Below, piece after piece: positions 25,701 through 33,068 of a stretch of 64,000 nt of DNA (the stretch's first letter is position 1; every line of letters begins with the position of its first letter). Location: assembly GCA_031213475.1 (NCBI GenBank), contig JARUPZ010000005.1, forward strand, positions 3,077,732 to 3,141,731, read 5' to 3'. A program made the translations under genes and the position numbers. The notes under the pieces were generated by a model. The model saw only the letters and a list, made by a program, of their open reading frames with translations, did no database searches and was not told where the DNA came from. This DNA comes from Nereocystis luetkeana (taxonomy: Eukaryota; Sar; Phaeophyceae; Laminariales; Laminariaceae).

Positions 25701-28700
25701 GCTGTGGTGGTAGGGGATGGGGGGTGGGGGTTTGGGGGGAGGGGGAGTGTACTCGATAGGAGAGATATACTCGATCTCATGCATGGCTGTAGTCGTATGA
25801 CCATAGACCCTCGCATCCCCACACTGCCATGACGGAGCATGTCGGGCTTTCACCGACCAAGCAGACATTGCTTTGACCAAGCGCGAAGCGCCGTGAGGTG
25901 TCTGGCGAGTCGCATGAAGGGTGAGCTGCATCCTACTAAGAACCGCTTGTGAGGCGGACTTGTATATGGATGACAGCTTCAATGAGTGAATTCAATTTCA
26001 GGTGTGGGCAAGTCCAGAGACAGGAATGGGAGTACTATGTAACTGCCTCTTGGGTGCCTTACCTTGAACACTACGTGATACGATCATTCCCACTTGTGCG
26101 GAGTAAAGGTTCTTTACCTCGCACAAATGATCTAACTCGGCGACAACCAGCTGTGGGCGACCGCCAAAAACAAAACAACAATAAAAACCGTACCCTGGTT
26201 GTCTAGGTCACGTAGTGAGCGGCATGTTTTACAGTGTCGTTGTCAACCGACGCCAACCCAACCTATATATACTAGGGGGGTGGGGGGGAAGTGAGAGTGA
26301 GATGAGTGGGGTGGCGAGTGGGGAGAGAGTGACGAAAGCGGACCTTGAGGAGGTCAAAGTGAGGGGGGTGTTGGTGCTGGGGGCGCGCGGGGGGGGGGGG
26401 GTTAGGTGGTGGTGGTGGTGGTGGTGGTGGTGGTGGTGGTGGGAAATTGACCTCTCGTCGTGGTGTTGGTGTTGGGGTGGGGGCGTAGTGGTGCTGATGG
26501 AGGGGTAGGGATAGGGGGGGGGCGGTGGTTGGGGTAGCGGTAAAGAGGGGGAAGAGGCTGGTGAAAATCGAACTTGAGAGGGTGGAAGTGGGGAGGGTAT
26601 TAAGCCATCGTGGTGGTACTGTGTGTGTTTTGTTTTTCTTCGATTAATTGCTGCTCGTGATGATTAGGTTTTGGTGTGAGCTTCGAAGAACCAAATGGGT
26701 CGATTCTGATCAACTTTGGAAGCTTCGAGAAACGGTGCAATAAATTGGGCGCGCGTGGTCTCAAACCTTACTGGTAAAGGTAAAAAATGACGATCGTGCT
26801 GGGGGTTTTTTTCTGGTCAGTCCTGGGTTATTTGTCTTTTTTTTTCGGTCTTGAGCGGCGGTCGCGGAAATCGCAAGAGACCGCGAGTTGGCGAAAAAAA
26901 AAGGGAGAAATCGACGAGCAGTGTGAATGCCACATTGAATTATGACCCTCTTCCCGACGAAACAAGGCACGTGTGTACCTGGGGTGGCGGGGTGCGTACC
27001 CATTGGGTGATTGCCTAAGTCATTTGACCACTGACCACGCATCTATTTCGAGACGGAACTGGCGCGTACAGGGGAAGGGGGGGGTACTCATTATCATGCA
27101 TGGTCGTAGTCGTATGGCCATAGGCGCGTACTCATTTGTTGCTTGCCTTAGCCTTTTGACCAGTGACCACGCATCCCTTTCGAGACGGAGCGCCGTTCCT
27201 ACTCCTGATAGAGACACCTCCAACAGTTGGGCGTTCATTACGTTGTTTCCATATATTAAATAAAAAGTTTCTGCTATTCTTGTTCCCTTCCTGATTGACC
27301 GGCTGCGGCCACCATCTATCTCCTAGGATAGCGATCGTTTTCTCACTGCTACCTATCCAGTGTACCAAACTCCTCCATGTCACATACAGACAATCTGCAG
27401 ATAGATCATCTACGGATGGATCATCTACAGATAGAGATTCTAAAGATAGGTCATCGACAGATATATCATACCGGGTATACAGATAACTCATCTACAGATG
27501 GATCCATCTACATATAGGTCATCTACAGATACAGTAGATCATCTGCAGATACATCATCTACAGATAAGATCATCTACAGGTAGAGCATCTACATATAGAT
27601 AACAGATAGATATTCTACAGATACATCATCTACAGATAATATCACCTACTTCCCAAGCTGCCGTTATGAGGTGTGGCAAAGGATCTGTGTAGCACATGTG
27701 CAACCCAGGAACTCGGCCACACGTTGAGCGCATATAAAAAACCTGCAAAGTAACGAAAATGAAAACACAGCTAGAACTTACTCTGAATCACTGTATGGTA
27801 TGCCGAAAGGCAGGGGAAACTGCTTCGTAGTACATACGCGTCCGATCACGTATAAGTGGCGACTTGAAAAAAAACAAAAAAAAACTATTTACTGTAGAGC
27901 TTTATTATCACGAGGGGCTCGTACACTTCTCGTGCCGGGAATGTAAGCTCCGTTTGATACTGATATCATATTTGAAATGGTTCTTATTTTTTCGGCCAGA
28001 GTGGGATACAGTAGTCAGGGCCCACGATGGACGCCTATACATAATATATATATATGTAATATCCTCGTATGTTTTACATACGAGATTTGGTTATGAATAC
28101 TATACATCGTAGTTCCCGATAATATATTGTACGAAGTATATATGTTGGTAGAGAGGTCGTGATCAATAGCGTCCAATCGCACCACCCTGCTGCCATGGGA
28201 GACGTTTCGGGTTTCTGGAACAACTACCGCATGGATGCGAGGCCATCCCCCCGCCCCCCCCCCCCGCTAGCTAGATTTCTTAGAATCGAATCTCGATTGC
28301 TCTCCACACAACCAAGAGGCTTCCGAAAACCGACCGACTCGTTTAGGGAAAGCCCTCAACAAGATGCATACCTGGTACTAAGTATTAGTTTCCAAAACAA
28401 AACACGTACCCCTCCTTCCATTTTGTGGAGAAATCGGGGCTTTCAAAATCGGTCTAGGTACGGGGGGTGCCATGACTCGAGTCCTTACGGTAAGCCCATC
28501 TCCCCCCCCCTCCCCCCCCCCCACCGACCCCGTTGCCCACGTGTCGTGTCCTCGCGCCCCTTTTCGATGACTTCGTAAAGGCTCGGTTGTCTGAGCTAGT
28601 CTTGTTGAAAAACAGGCGCGAGAGGCGGAACGAACAGGAGAACAACGGAGGCAGTGGTTCGGGGGGGGTTGCGACGAGAAGCGGTAGCCGGTGGGGAGGG

Positions 28701-29219
28701 GCGGGGGGAGCGGGGGGGGGTCCCTCGCGTAGCGCGTGTGGCGATGGTGACGGCGGGGAGGACAAGCTGGTTCATGGCGGTGGTCGGGAGGAGGATAAAG
28801 AGGGTGGTCGTTGTGGTGGGGGGGGGGGTGCTCGTGATGATGATGACGAGGAGGAGGAGGTTGAGGCTTCTGGTGATCATGATGGTGGTGGTGGTGGTGA
28901 TCATGAGGAGGAGGAGGAGGAGGAGGAAGCTGACGATAGTGGTAGTGCTGGTGGCGGTGATAGTGAGGAGGTTTCTGCTCCTGGGGATGACGGTGATGGT
29001 GTTAGTGGGGATAGTTATGATGACGAGGACGAGGATGATGATTATTGTGATATCGGTGATGTTGTTGTTGTTGGTGGTGGTGGTGGTTATTATGATGGTG
29101 GTGGTGGCTATTATAGTGGTGGTGGGCGTGGGCCGTGCGATAGACACAAACATGGAGGGGTGCTGCCCCGCTTATCTCGCGCCATCCCAAGGGTTTCCTA
29201 CTTATACTGGGACAACTGA
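231..29219 (+). CDS. Ankyrin-repeat and coiled-coil protein gene, 5' partial, about eight exons
   Basis: The gene model joins exons 231-374, 3845-3958, 4754-4875, 5715-5814, 12117-12280, 23579-23696, 25088-25678 and 28581-29219. Exon end phases (0,0,2,0,2,0,0) agree with the starts of the next exons. The N-terminal visible part is an ankyrin repeat (LLLDFGADPEAQ followed by DKNDQRPDAMA). It is followed by a charged heptad-rich region (LRRELENLEREG, ELSKEIEDLRKK, EEKRRREELEQRF, QRIEQLEEQEAQ) typical of a coiled coil, and then a low-complexity Gly/Ala/Thr and acidic tail. Ankyrin repeats mediate protein-protein contacts and the coiled coil suggests oligomerisation; no enzymatic domain is visible, so no specific function is proposed. 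The 5' end lies outside the window. The long introns (up to 11.3 kb) are full of repeats. Exon 5's donor and the last exon are the weakest parts; one of the large introns could hide further exons. Confidence 0.6.
455..513. repeat. Pentanucleotide tandem repeat (GTGCA-like)
   Basis: Degenerate tandem gtgca/gtgcg units in the first ankyrin intron; visible directly in the sequence. Confidence 0.7.
553..640. mobile_element. MITE-like palindrome, GGTCCCTCTATAGTG family
   Basis: Starts ggtccctctatagtgc and ends with the roughly complementary gtatagagagaccc, with tggcgcacgccggcac in the middle. A related copy is at 41983-42066, and fragments occur near 800-880. Confidence 0.4.
625..805 (+). repeat. 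Dispersed repeat, copy 1
   Basis: Shares with 1385-1575 the ordered segments ggttctgacat, gctccttaagggc, ctcaagaactgcc, atcgtggaat, cactttcatgtttttcaa and cgccagt-like. It is an unclassified repeat family; part of it (gagctccttaagtgaggagc) recurs near 24258-24278. Confidence 0.55.
1385..1575 (+). repeat. Dispersed repeat, copy 2
   Basis: Second copy of the repeat at 625-805, with a roughly 35-bp extra segment (around 1475-1510) absent from copy 1. Confidence 0.55.
1971..2063. mobile_element. TTAA palindrome, copy 1 (decayed)
   Basis: Contains gccgcagtcgcg, ttggggacaaac, ttgtcccaaaa and aggctgca in the family order. The ends are degraded. Confidence 0.6.
2738..2860. mobile_element. TTAA palindrome, copy 2 (decayed)
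   Basis: Begins tcaacccttttag, contains gctgcagtcccgt, ctcaaattcgaagta and tgtccccaaacgggactg, and ends gggttaa. Confidence 0.6.
2931..3195 (-). mobile_element. Poly-G-anchored repeat, long form
   Basis: Follows a 16-base G run (a C tail on the element strand). It contains the family core gcgtactcatttgttgcttg, ttgaccattgaccacgcatc and cgagacggagcaccg, and continues to ctcctccatgtcac. On the minus strand an open frame reads EKTIAILGERWWPQ, shared with the copies at 24550 and 27120. Confidence 0.65.
3845..3958 (+). CDS. Ankyrin gene, exon B
   Basis: Acceptor ctag at 3841-3844 and donor GTGAGA at 3959. The 38 codons begin DKNDQRPDAMAMNQEAR, continuing the ankyrin motif directly from GADPEAQ in the previous exon in phase 0. 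Confidence 0.65.
4040..4320. repeat. Degenerate CTG/CTA triplet region
   Basis: A long stretch of ctg, cta, ccg and gct triplets inside an intron. It gives open frames on both strands, which are low-complexity artefacts. Confidence 0.7.
4754..4875 (+). CDS. Ankyrin gene, exon C (coiled coil)
   Basis: Acceptor aagcag before 4754 and donor GTTCGT at 4876. It encodes VIASLRRELENLEREG... and LRDELQAELDKL, ending in phase 2. The heptad pattern of Leu with Glu/Lys/Arg suggests a coiled coil. Confidence 0.65.
4900..5130. repeat. Purine-rich GGA/GGGA tract
   Basis: Nearly pure purine + strand (gagggaggg, gggggggg) in the intron after exon C. No coding content. Confidence 0.6.
5301..5714 (+). repeat. 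Minisatellite, about 85-bp unit, five copies
   Basis: Units begin near 5301, 5385, 5470, 5554 and 5638 with aggtccgtc, then ccccccgaaaca, aaatgccgcgc and cttgtcgaaaccc. The last unit runs straight into the cccag acceptor of the next exon. Confidence 0.8.
5715..5814 (+). CDS. Ankyrin gene, exon D (coiled coil)
   Basis: Acceptor cccag at 5710-5714 and donor GTGAGC at 5815. The first base completes an Arg codon from exon C. It reads RGRLSELSKEIEDLRKK and then SQERSEESNGKIPA, ending in phase 0. Confidence 0.65.
6190..9170. repeat. Degenerate 15-bp satellite, about 3 kb
   Basis: Built from variants of gtaaccgtcgacagt, repeated at 15-bp or near multiples with scattered insertions. Because 15 is divisible by three, the minus strand reads VDGYT or TVTLS repeats over long stretches. 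The array is interrupted at about 6500-7120 by non-repetitive DNA. Confidence 0.8.
6749..6790 (+). other. tRNA 5'-half-like fragment
   Basis: The sequence tgtagctcagtaggtaacac matches a tRNA D-arm/A-box, but no T-arm or acceptor follows; satellite sequence takes over. It is either a tRNA fragment or chance. Confidence 0.2.
9339..9367. repeat. CAA microsatellite
   Basis: About ten tandem caa units. Confidence 0.9.
10060..10130 (-). mobile_element. Poly-G-anchored repeat, short copy
   Basis: The G-rich run gcgggggcg is followed by tttactcatgtcgtgcatgg and catagaccctcgcat, the family core. Confidence 0.5.
10672..10776. mobile_element. TA-MITE copy 1
   Basis: Terminal inverted repeats start tcacgggggaccatag and end tatggcccaccgtaa, followed by TA. 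The internal part matches the family. Confidence 0.85.
10833..10922. mobile_element. TTAA palindrome, copy 3
   Basis: gcagtcccgttttggggaca is followed by ccggaaacgggacc and a terminal gggttaa. The left end is decayed. Confidence 0.6.
11416..11512. mobile_element. TTAA palindrome, copy 4
   Basis: Full length with ttaaccctttta at the left and agaagggttaa at the right; arms pair around ccaatttttaagtag. Confidence 0.85.
11640..12060. repeat. CAA/CCA-rich low-complexity tract
   Basis: Runs of caa, acc and cac triplets give Thr/Gln/Pro open frames in all + frames. It lies immediately upstream of exon E and is probably intronic. Confidence 0.6.
12117..12280 (+). CDS. Ankyrin gene, exon E (coiled coil, 3' limit uncertain)
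   Basis: Acceptor caccag before 12117, phase 0. It reads VIRAELRQARASLK, then EEKRRREELEQRF and AEAVAKAIATAATRLL, a charged helix. The donor GTGCGA at 12281 is chosen because it alone gives the phase 2 needed by the next exon. The frame stays open into a Gly/Lys/Glu-rich G-run region as far as a TAA at 12732, so an alternative terminal exon is possible. Confidence 0.5.
13361..13408. repeat. GGA microsatellite
   Basis: About 15 tandem gga units, read as poly-Ser on the minus strand. Confidence 0.9.
15030..15312. repeat. GATC-rich repeat block 1
   Basis: Contains gatagatcatgatctagatg and cagttcctcaactgccgttg; related to blocks at 19255, 27380, 44755 and 63945. Confidence 0.55.
15429..15494. 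repeat. 8-bp tandem repeat (gacggagg)
   Basis: Eight near-perfect units, directly visible. Confidence 0.9.
15593..15655 (-). mobile_element. Poly-G-anchored repeat, short copy
   Basis: A G run is followed by catactcacttgttgcttgcc, ttgaccattgac and tttcgagac. Confidence 0.6.
15660..15775 (-). mobile_element. Poly-G-anchored repeat, variant II
   Basis: gggggcgtactcatgtcatg is followed by ggccgtagtcgcatgacc, ctacaatgccgggacggag and accgaccaggcag. Confidence 0.65.
16080..16226. mobile_element. MITE-like palindrome, about 147 bp
   Basis: The left end gtcgatctgaacgaggagtg pairs with the right end cagtcctcgttaagatcgac. The inner arms ttttcccgaaatttcggtat and ccaaaatttcgggaaaatgc also pair. Only one copy was seen. 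Confidence 0.6.
17083..17135 (-). other. tRNA-like sequence (possible SINE head)
   Basis: On the minus strand, tggtagtatag (A-box-like) is followed 30-odd bases later by tgggttcgatcgacc (B-box-like). The anticodon stem does not pair well, so it is not an intact tRNA. Confidence 0.3.
18304..18416. mobile_element. TA-MITE copy 2, carrying a CCAGG micro-insert
   Basis: Flanked by TA on both sides. It matches the consensus except for 7 extra bases that turn the TA after ggggacca into TACCAGGTA (18318-18326). Confidence 0.95.
18978..19082. mobile_element. TA-MITE copy 3
   Basis: ttacgggggaccatagttaa at the left and actatggtcccccgtaa at the right; internal sequence as in the family. No TA flank on either side. 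Confidence 0.9.
19255..19525. repeat. GATC-rich repeat block 2
   Basis: A degenerate array of catctacagatcagatagat-like units, about 20 bp apart. Confidence 0.75.
19630..20155 (-). mobile_element. Poly-G-anchored repeat, 520-bp extended form, copy 1
   Basis: Begins after a G run with gtactcgataggagagatgt and the variant II core, then about 400 more bases (gcgaagcgccgtgaggtgtc, gtgggcgaccgcc, ggcatgttttacagtgtcgt). Nearly identical to 25738-26275. Confidence 0.75.
20160..20262 (-). mobile_element. Poly-G-anchored repeat, variant II
   Basis: gagggggcgtactcattatc is followed by atgcatggccgtagt and acaatgccgggatggagcac. Confidence 0.65.
20407..20511. mobile_element. TA-MITE copy 4 (reverse orientation)
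   Basis: Both ends and TA flanks are present. It directly abuts a TACCAGGTA at 20398-20406, whose last TA serves as the flank. Confidence 0.9.
20559..20655. mobile_element. TTAA palindrome, copy 5 (near consensus)
   Basis: TTAA at both ends; arms of about 42 bases pair almost perfectly around ctcaaatttcaagtag. Confidence 0.95.
21470..21570. mobile_element. TTAA palindrome, copy 6
   Basis: ccttttagaactgcagtccc at the left and gggactgcagtactaaaa at the right; the outer TTAA is lost. Confidence 0.75.
21740..22280. repeat. Degenerate ATACC pentanucleotide tract
   Basis: Hundreds of bases of atacc, accat and cacac units. The open frames here are artefacts. Confidence 0.8.
22678..23045. repeat. 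TTGA then TTTG tetranucleotide tract
   Basis: gattgatt units (22678-22740) grade into ttgtttgt units up to about 23045. It gives Phe/Leu/Cys-rich open frames without protein character. Confidence 0.85.
23305..23410. mobile_element. TA-MITE copy 5 (diverged)
   Basis: Ends ttcgggggaccac and ctatggcccccggtaa with family internal sequence. Confidence 0.8.
23579..23696 (+). CDS. Ankyrin gene, exon F (coiled coil)
   Basis: A pyrimidine-rich stretch and ctcacag precede 23579; donor GTAATC at 23697. Phase 1-base lead, then FVGQRIEQLEEQEAQAI, an Ala-rich helix, and PPLALPPRRHTAG, ending in phase 0. The run from 23755 on is a GGC-rich repeat and is treated as intron. Confidence 0.6.
23755..24060. repeat. 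Glycine-codon-like GGC/GGGG low-complexity tract
   Basis: ggcagc units followed by ggggg-rich sequence. It is open in the exon F frame, so readthrough into a Gly/Ser-rich tail cannot be excluded. Confidence 0.5.
24550..24830 (+). mobile_element. Poly-G-anchored repeat, long form, opposite orientation
   Basis: Runs from tactggatagtagcgac to caagaaacaaatgagtaccc and then a C-rich tail to 24830. This copy shows the C tail on the + strand. Its frame begins SSDKTIAIL and then shifts. Confidence 0.7.
24979..25021. repeat. CTCC tetranucleotide repeat
   Basis: About ten tandem tccc units. Confidence 0.9.
25088..25678 (+). CDS. Ankyrin gene, exon G (low-complexity region)
   Basis: Acceptor ccctag at 25082-25087, phase 0, and donor GTGAGG at 25679 (197 codons). 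It begins SPLSLDNALKLRLAAPLSP, contains about 13 Gly from a GGT run and a long Ala/Thr stretch, then TAFLARAGDV-like and EEEEEEKEARGGKKRDG, and ends in the helix AAAAAMKLELEDVK. The repetitive centre suggests length polymorphism. Confidence 0.5.
25738..26275 (-). mobile_element. Poly-G-anchored repeat, extended form, copy 2
   Basis: Matches 19630-20155 with only scattered differences, and starts about 60 bases after the exon G donor. Confidence 0.75.
26325..26595 (+). repeat. Degraded echoes of the exon G end
   Basis: gcggaccttgaggaggtcaa (near 26338) and gtgaaaatcgaacttgagag (near 26560) both resemble gctggagcttgaggatgtca at the end of exon G, with another GGT run (26401-26442) between them. 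Confidence 0.4.
26990..27062 (-). mobile_element. Poly-G-anchored repeat, short copy
   Basis: ggcggggtgcgtacccattg is followed by gcctaagtcatttgaccact and gcatctatttcgagacgga. Confidence 0.6.
27073..27124 (-). mobile_element. Poly-G-anchored repeat, variant II fragment
   Basis: A G run, then tactcattatcatgcatggt and cgtagtcgtatggccatag; interrupted by the next copy. Confidence 0.55.
27125..27385 (-). mobile_element. Poly-G-anchored repeat, long form
   Basis: gcgtactcatttgttgcttg to ctcctccatgtcacat; nearly parallel to 2945-3195. Minus-strand frame SSEKTIAILGDRWWPQ. It lacks its own G run, being inserted in or fused to the previous copy. Confidence 0.7.
27380..27725. repeat. GATC-rich repeat block 3
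   Basis: Units such as gatcatctacagatagagat, then an aagctgccgttatgaggtgt segment resembling block 1. Confidence 0.7.
28581..29219 (+). CDS. Ankyrin gene, probable last exon H
   Basis: Acceptor cgtaaag before 28581, phase 0. ARLSELVLLKNRRERRNEQE continues the charged helix. Beyond about residue 30 the frame is Gly- and Asp/Glu-rich and rests on GGT/GAT triplet repeats, ending at TGA 29217-29219. The helix start is credible; the low-complexity tail may instead be intron or UTR. Confidence 0.4.
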   Translation, partial: ARLSELVLLKNRRERRNEQENNGGSGSGGVATRSGSRWGGAGGAGGGPSRSACGDGDGGEDKLVHGGGREEDKEGGRCGGGGGARDDDDEEEEVEASGDHDGGGGGDHEEEEEEEEADDSGSAGGGDSEEVSAPGDDGDGVSGDSYDDEDEDDDYCDIGDVVVVGGGGGYYDGGGGYYSGGGRGPCDRHKHGGVLPRLSRAIPRVSYLYWDN

Positions 29220-29286
29220 CACCACCAAAACAGACCTCGCCGCCAGCCGTGCCGCGGTTAACCACAACAAGACCCCCCCTCCCCCC

Positions 29287-29645
29287 CATATGCCGCCATT
29301 TCGATCATTTAGAGGCTTTTCCCCTCTACGTGTGCCGCAATTTTGGCCACTTTAGAGAGATTTTTTGCTATGCCCTTGCAAGTACATGCCTCCATTTTGA
29401 TCATTTAGAGTGTTTTTGCTCTACGTACGCCGCATTTTTGGCCATTTAAGAGAGTTTTTTTGCTATGCCTACACACGCCGCTATTTGAGTAATTAGAGTG
29501 TTTTGTTCTACGTATGCCGCCGCTTTGGTCATTCGCTAGTAGATGTTTTTGCTCTGCTCATATAGGCCGCCATTTTTCATCATTCAGAGTTCGCTCCGCA
29601 CATATATTCCACCATTTTGGTCAATTCGAGTTTTTTGCTCTTGAA
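29287..29645 (+). repeat. Tandem array, about 60-bp unit, six copies
   Basis: Each unit carries tatgccgccatttt, ggtcatttagag and tttttgctct variants. Confidence 0.75.
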
Positions 29646-29864
29646 AAAACATCCGATTTTCTTCCCTTTCGTCTCGAAAAAGGAAAACATGTTGAAAAAA
29701 GGAGAGGTGCAAACATGCCGGTAAGCAACGGGGGGGGGGGGGGGGGGGGGGGTCGACTTGGGTTTGTGGTCTCATGTTGTTGTTTTTGCTTTGTTTTGTC
29801 TAGTTTTGTTTTTGTCTTCTTTTCTTAGTATTACCTGGTATGCTGTGAGAGGGTAGGGGGAGGG

Positions 29865-29938
29865 AGGGGGGCGGGGGGGGCGTACTCATCTGTTGCTTGC
29901 CTTATCCATTCGACCACTGCCCACGCATCCCTTTCGAA
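29865..29938 (-). mobile_element. Poly-G-anchored repeat, short copy
   Basis: A G run, then cgtactcatctgttgcttgc and accactgcccacgcatccc. Confidence 0.65.
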
Positions 29939-29939
29939 G

Positions 29940-30055
29940 GCAGGGGGGTGTACTCAAGATTATCATGCATGTCCGTAGTCGTAGGACCATAGACCCTCGC
30001 ATCCCTGCAATGCCGAGACGGAGCACGTCGAGCTTTTTTACCAGACCGGGCAAAC
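29940..30055 (-). mobile_element. Poly-G-anchored repeat, variant II
   Basis: caggggggtgtactcaagat, cgtagtcgtaggaccatag and caatgccgagacggagcac. Confidence 0.65.
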
Positions 30056-31245
30056 AGGGGGGGGTGTTGAAATATCGCGGCGACGGCCGATCGGTGTAAA
30101 ACTACTGTAGGTACTGTTGTGGAGCTCAAGGACTAGTGTTTACGGGGTTGGGTGAGAGTATGAGTGAGAGTGCTGGTATTCGGTTCCAAGTAGAGGGTAG
30201 TTTTGTGAGTTTTGACGTTACGTGGCGCCGCACAGGGAAACGGTGTTTCCTCGACTGATATTTTAGTTAGGCACCCACCCACCCGCTGTGAGTACATGGT
30301 CAGAAGGCGGAATGCTTCAAAAACGAAAACGATCCTACCACAGGCAACTTAGTGGATGATCCTGGGTGGGCATTGTGTTGTGGTTTTTAACAGCGGTAGA
30401 GTACTGCGTTGGTATTGTATGATTGTCTGCGGTGCTCTTCTCCTTCTTATTTTTTTTCGTGGGGTGGTTTTGTTGGGCAGCAACGGGCTTGCAACTTGCG
30501 AAGTATTGCGCCTGTCTGTCTGGGTCACACACGAGTCATTTTAGAGCAAAAGCGATGTGGTCCGAGGTCACAGGTATTCCAAAAAATGGGAAAAAAATGT
30601 CAGCAGCAGACGGCAGCTTCTTTTACGCCTGTGGCAAATGGTCGTCGATGCTTAATGTACAGCACAAGACACCTATGATAAGAAAGCGAGCAATAAGAAA
30701 GGCTGGCTGAGATTGGCAGGAGAGCGGTAAAGTCGGTAGTCCAATTGTCTGAAGTCAGCGCACCCTAGAACGCACTCAATTTTCAAATAAGAATTCCAGC
30801 CTGGATCAGATTTCCGATTTCTCACCAGGTGCCCCGTACTGTGCTAGTTTCAGTGTGGGAGTTTCTACGAAAAGGCGTGACTCACGATGCGTGAAACTGC
30901 CGTCTCCTGTGACAAATTTCTGCCATAAATGACAGTTGACGGTAGTAGTGCCTGGACACGGTCCATGCTTCGAGGTTTTGAAAGTAGACCGAGGGTTTAG
31001 TGAGAGAACAGGGGAGGAAGAGGGCAATGGGGGGCAGACGGAAATGGGTACTGAACCGAGCTATTAACAGGCTACTGTAGCTGCAGTAGGTTTCCTTCTT
31101 TGGTTTCTGGCGCAATAAGAGAATGTTGGAGAAAGGGCAACAGACCGAAGGTTGGCGTTATTACGCCGGAAGGAGGTGCCCGATGGAGTTAGTTGTTCGT
31201 ACGCTCCCACTGCATTCCAATAGGCTATTGTTTGTCCTCGAAGTA

Positions 31246-31350
31246 TTACGGGGGACCATATTTAATAGGACCAAATATTGTTAGTAAAAACAGTTGAATA
31301 TATAGGATTTTGTGTATACCATAGGTCCTATTAACTATAGTCCCCCGTAA
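31246..31350. mobile_element. TA-MITE copy 6
   Basis: Both inverted ends intact, TA on both sides. Confidence 0.95.
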
Positions 31351-31379
31351 TAGGTGCGTAGAGTGGAGTTGTTCATACA

Positions 31380-31515
31380 GTAGGTTCCCGCTCTAGTCCA
31401 GTGGGCTGCTGTAGTCCAATACGCTGTTGCAGTCCTACAGGCTGTACCGTAGTCAGAACTACTACCAGTCCGAAAGGCTACTGTTTATAGTCCAATAGTC
31501 TACTGTAGTCCGCTA
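31380..31515. repeat. TAGTCC minisatellite A
   Basis: Roughly 20-25-bp units of the form agtccaataggctactgt. It reappears in the opposite orientation at 32535-32790. Confidence 0.6.
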
Positions 31516-31644
31516 CTCGTACGAAGGCGTTCCTTGTTTGGTTTCCCTTTGTTTTTGTTCTTCTCGGGGATGTGCATGGCTGTGACCTGCAACTACTTTC
31601 GTCAATTCTACTGCTGTGCACTAGCCATACGACTGTGGTTTTAG

Positions 31645-32137
31645 CCCCGGTGGTCAGGTGGTTACCCTCAAAGGCTGCTGCTGCTGCTAGTTCGAAGCAG
31701 CGTTCATTTCGCCAGTCTGAACCCCGCCCGAGAGGAGAGTGTGCTGAAATTCGTTTGCACAAAAACAGAAACGACTTAACTTAACTGCTGAGAGCGCGTA
31801 GCATAGATAGGCAGGCGCAATCAGTACCGGTAAGACGCGAGGCGACGAGGGGAAAAGGGCTAACTCTCGACACAAATGAGGGCACGAACCTTAGTGGGGG
31901 GGTGGGGGGGGGGGGAGAGAAGAGTCTGCATGTGACCCCGGATCTGAGTTACGACTATTACGGAGGACCATAGTTAATAGGACTAAATATTACTAGTAAA
32001 AATGGTTAAACATATACCTGGTAGGTTTTTATGTATACCATAGGTCCTACTAACTATGGTCCCCCGTAATAGGACGGAGAGAGAAAAGGAGGACGAAGAG
32101 GACAAATAAATAGGAAAGCAACAGCGATGGGAAAAAA
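31645..32137 (+). mobile_element. tRNA-derived SINE, copy 3, split by a TA-MITE
   Basis: Head gccccggtggtcaggtggtt, body gagagcgcg, gcgaggcgacgagg and gtgaccccggatctgagtta align with the SINEs at 54.4 and 58.3 kb. At 31958 the body is interrupted by TA-MITE copy 7 and resumes at 32072 with ggacggagagagaaaaggag up to an A run. Confidence 0.65.
31958..32069. mobile_element. TA-MITE copy 7, nested in a SINE and carrying a CCTGG micro-insert
   Basis: Flanked by TA; interrupts SINE copy 3. An internal TA is expanded to TACCTGGTA (32015-32023), a clean 7-bp addition relative to copies 6 and 12. Confidence 0.95.
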
Positions 32138-32534
32138 ACGGATGGCAAACGCTATAATACGCGCGTAAGAAGACAAACAGTGTTGTAGAAGAACTGCAGG
32201 CTGTTGTTGGTGGGGGTGGGAGACCTTGTGCAGTGTACGTGCGAGCAGTATTTTCTCAAATGGGGGGGGGGGGGAGGGGGGGGGAGGGGGGCGATAGTTA
32301 CTGCTGTGTGTGCAGTAGCGCATGGCACGGAAGGCGTGCCGCTGTTTTTTTAGGGCTGTATCCCCGCATCCCATACATCGTTGCGATCCCATCGTCAGGC
32401 TTGAGATCATGACGGCGTTGCGTTCCTCTCTGTCCTGGCCATGCCCAGCACCAGCTCCACCGACGTTGCAAACACGCTGAAATTATTGCAAACGTTCTCT
32501 GAAACAAGAAGAGAACCAAGGGGGAAAGATACAA

Positions 32535-32790
32535 CCTATTGGACTGCAGTATCCTGTTGGACCACAGCAGCAGCAGCCTATAGGACTGCAGTATCCTATT
32601 GGACCAAAGCAGCAGCCTATTGGACCGCAGTAGCTTTAACGTTGATCCCCTTTGGAACAAACATTCCCCTGAAGAAGAAGAAGAAAAAAAAAGACGAAGG
32701 GAAACAACAATAAAGCAAACCTATTGGCCTACAGTAGACTGTTGAACTACAGTAGCCTATTGGGCCACATACAGTAGTTTTAACGTTGAT
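32535..32790. repeat. TAGTCC minisatellite B (inverted relative to A)
   Basis: Units like cctattggactgcagtagcc, the complement of those at 31380-31515. Confidence 0.6.
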
Positions 32791-33068
32791 CACTCATAAA
32801 GCATCCCCCAAAAAAGCAAAACCAACAGGAAAACCCAAAGTTTATATACAGAGTCGAGAGGGAACACGAACGAAAACCCATTCCTTTTTAAAGAAAACTA
32901 ACAGAAAACTTTCAAATGTAAAACCATGTCGTCAGCTGTGTGAGTTCGACCGACCGATTGATTGACCGGTTCATACTCATCTTTGCCGCAAGCTGGGCCG
33001 TTCATGAGACGTCGAGGGCCGCGCCATGTTTTTTTTTTATTGGCAAAAAGGAGTCAACTATTTTCCCG

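Noticed and set aside
28654..29355. A second + strand frame with a hydrophobic Val/Met/Leu-rich stretch
   Set aside because: It is the frame-shifted reading of GGT/GAT repeats that overlap exon H.
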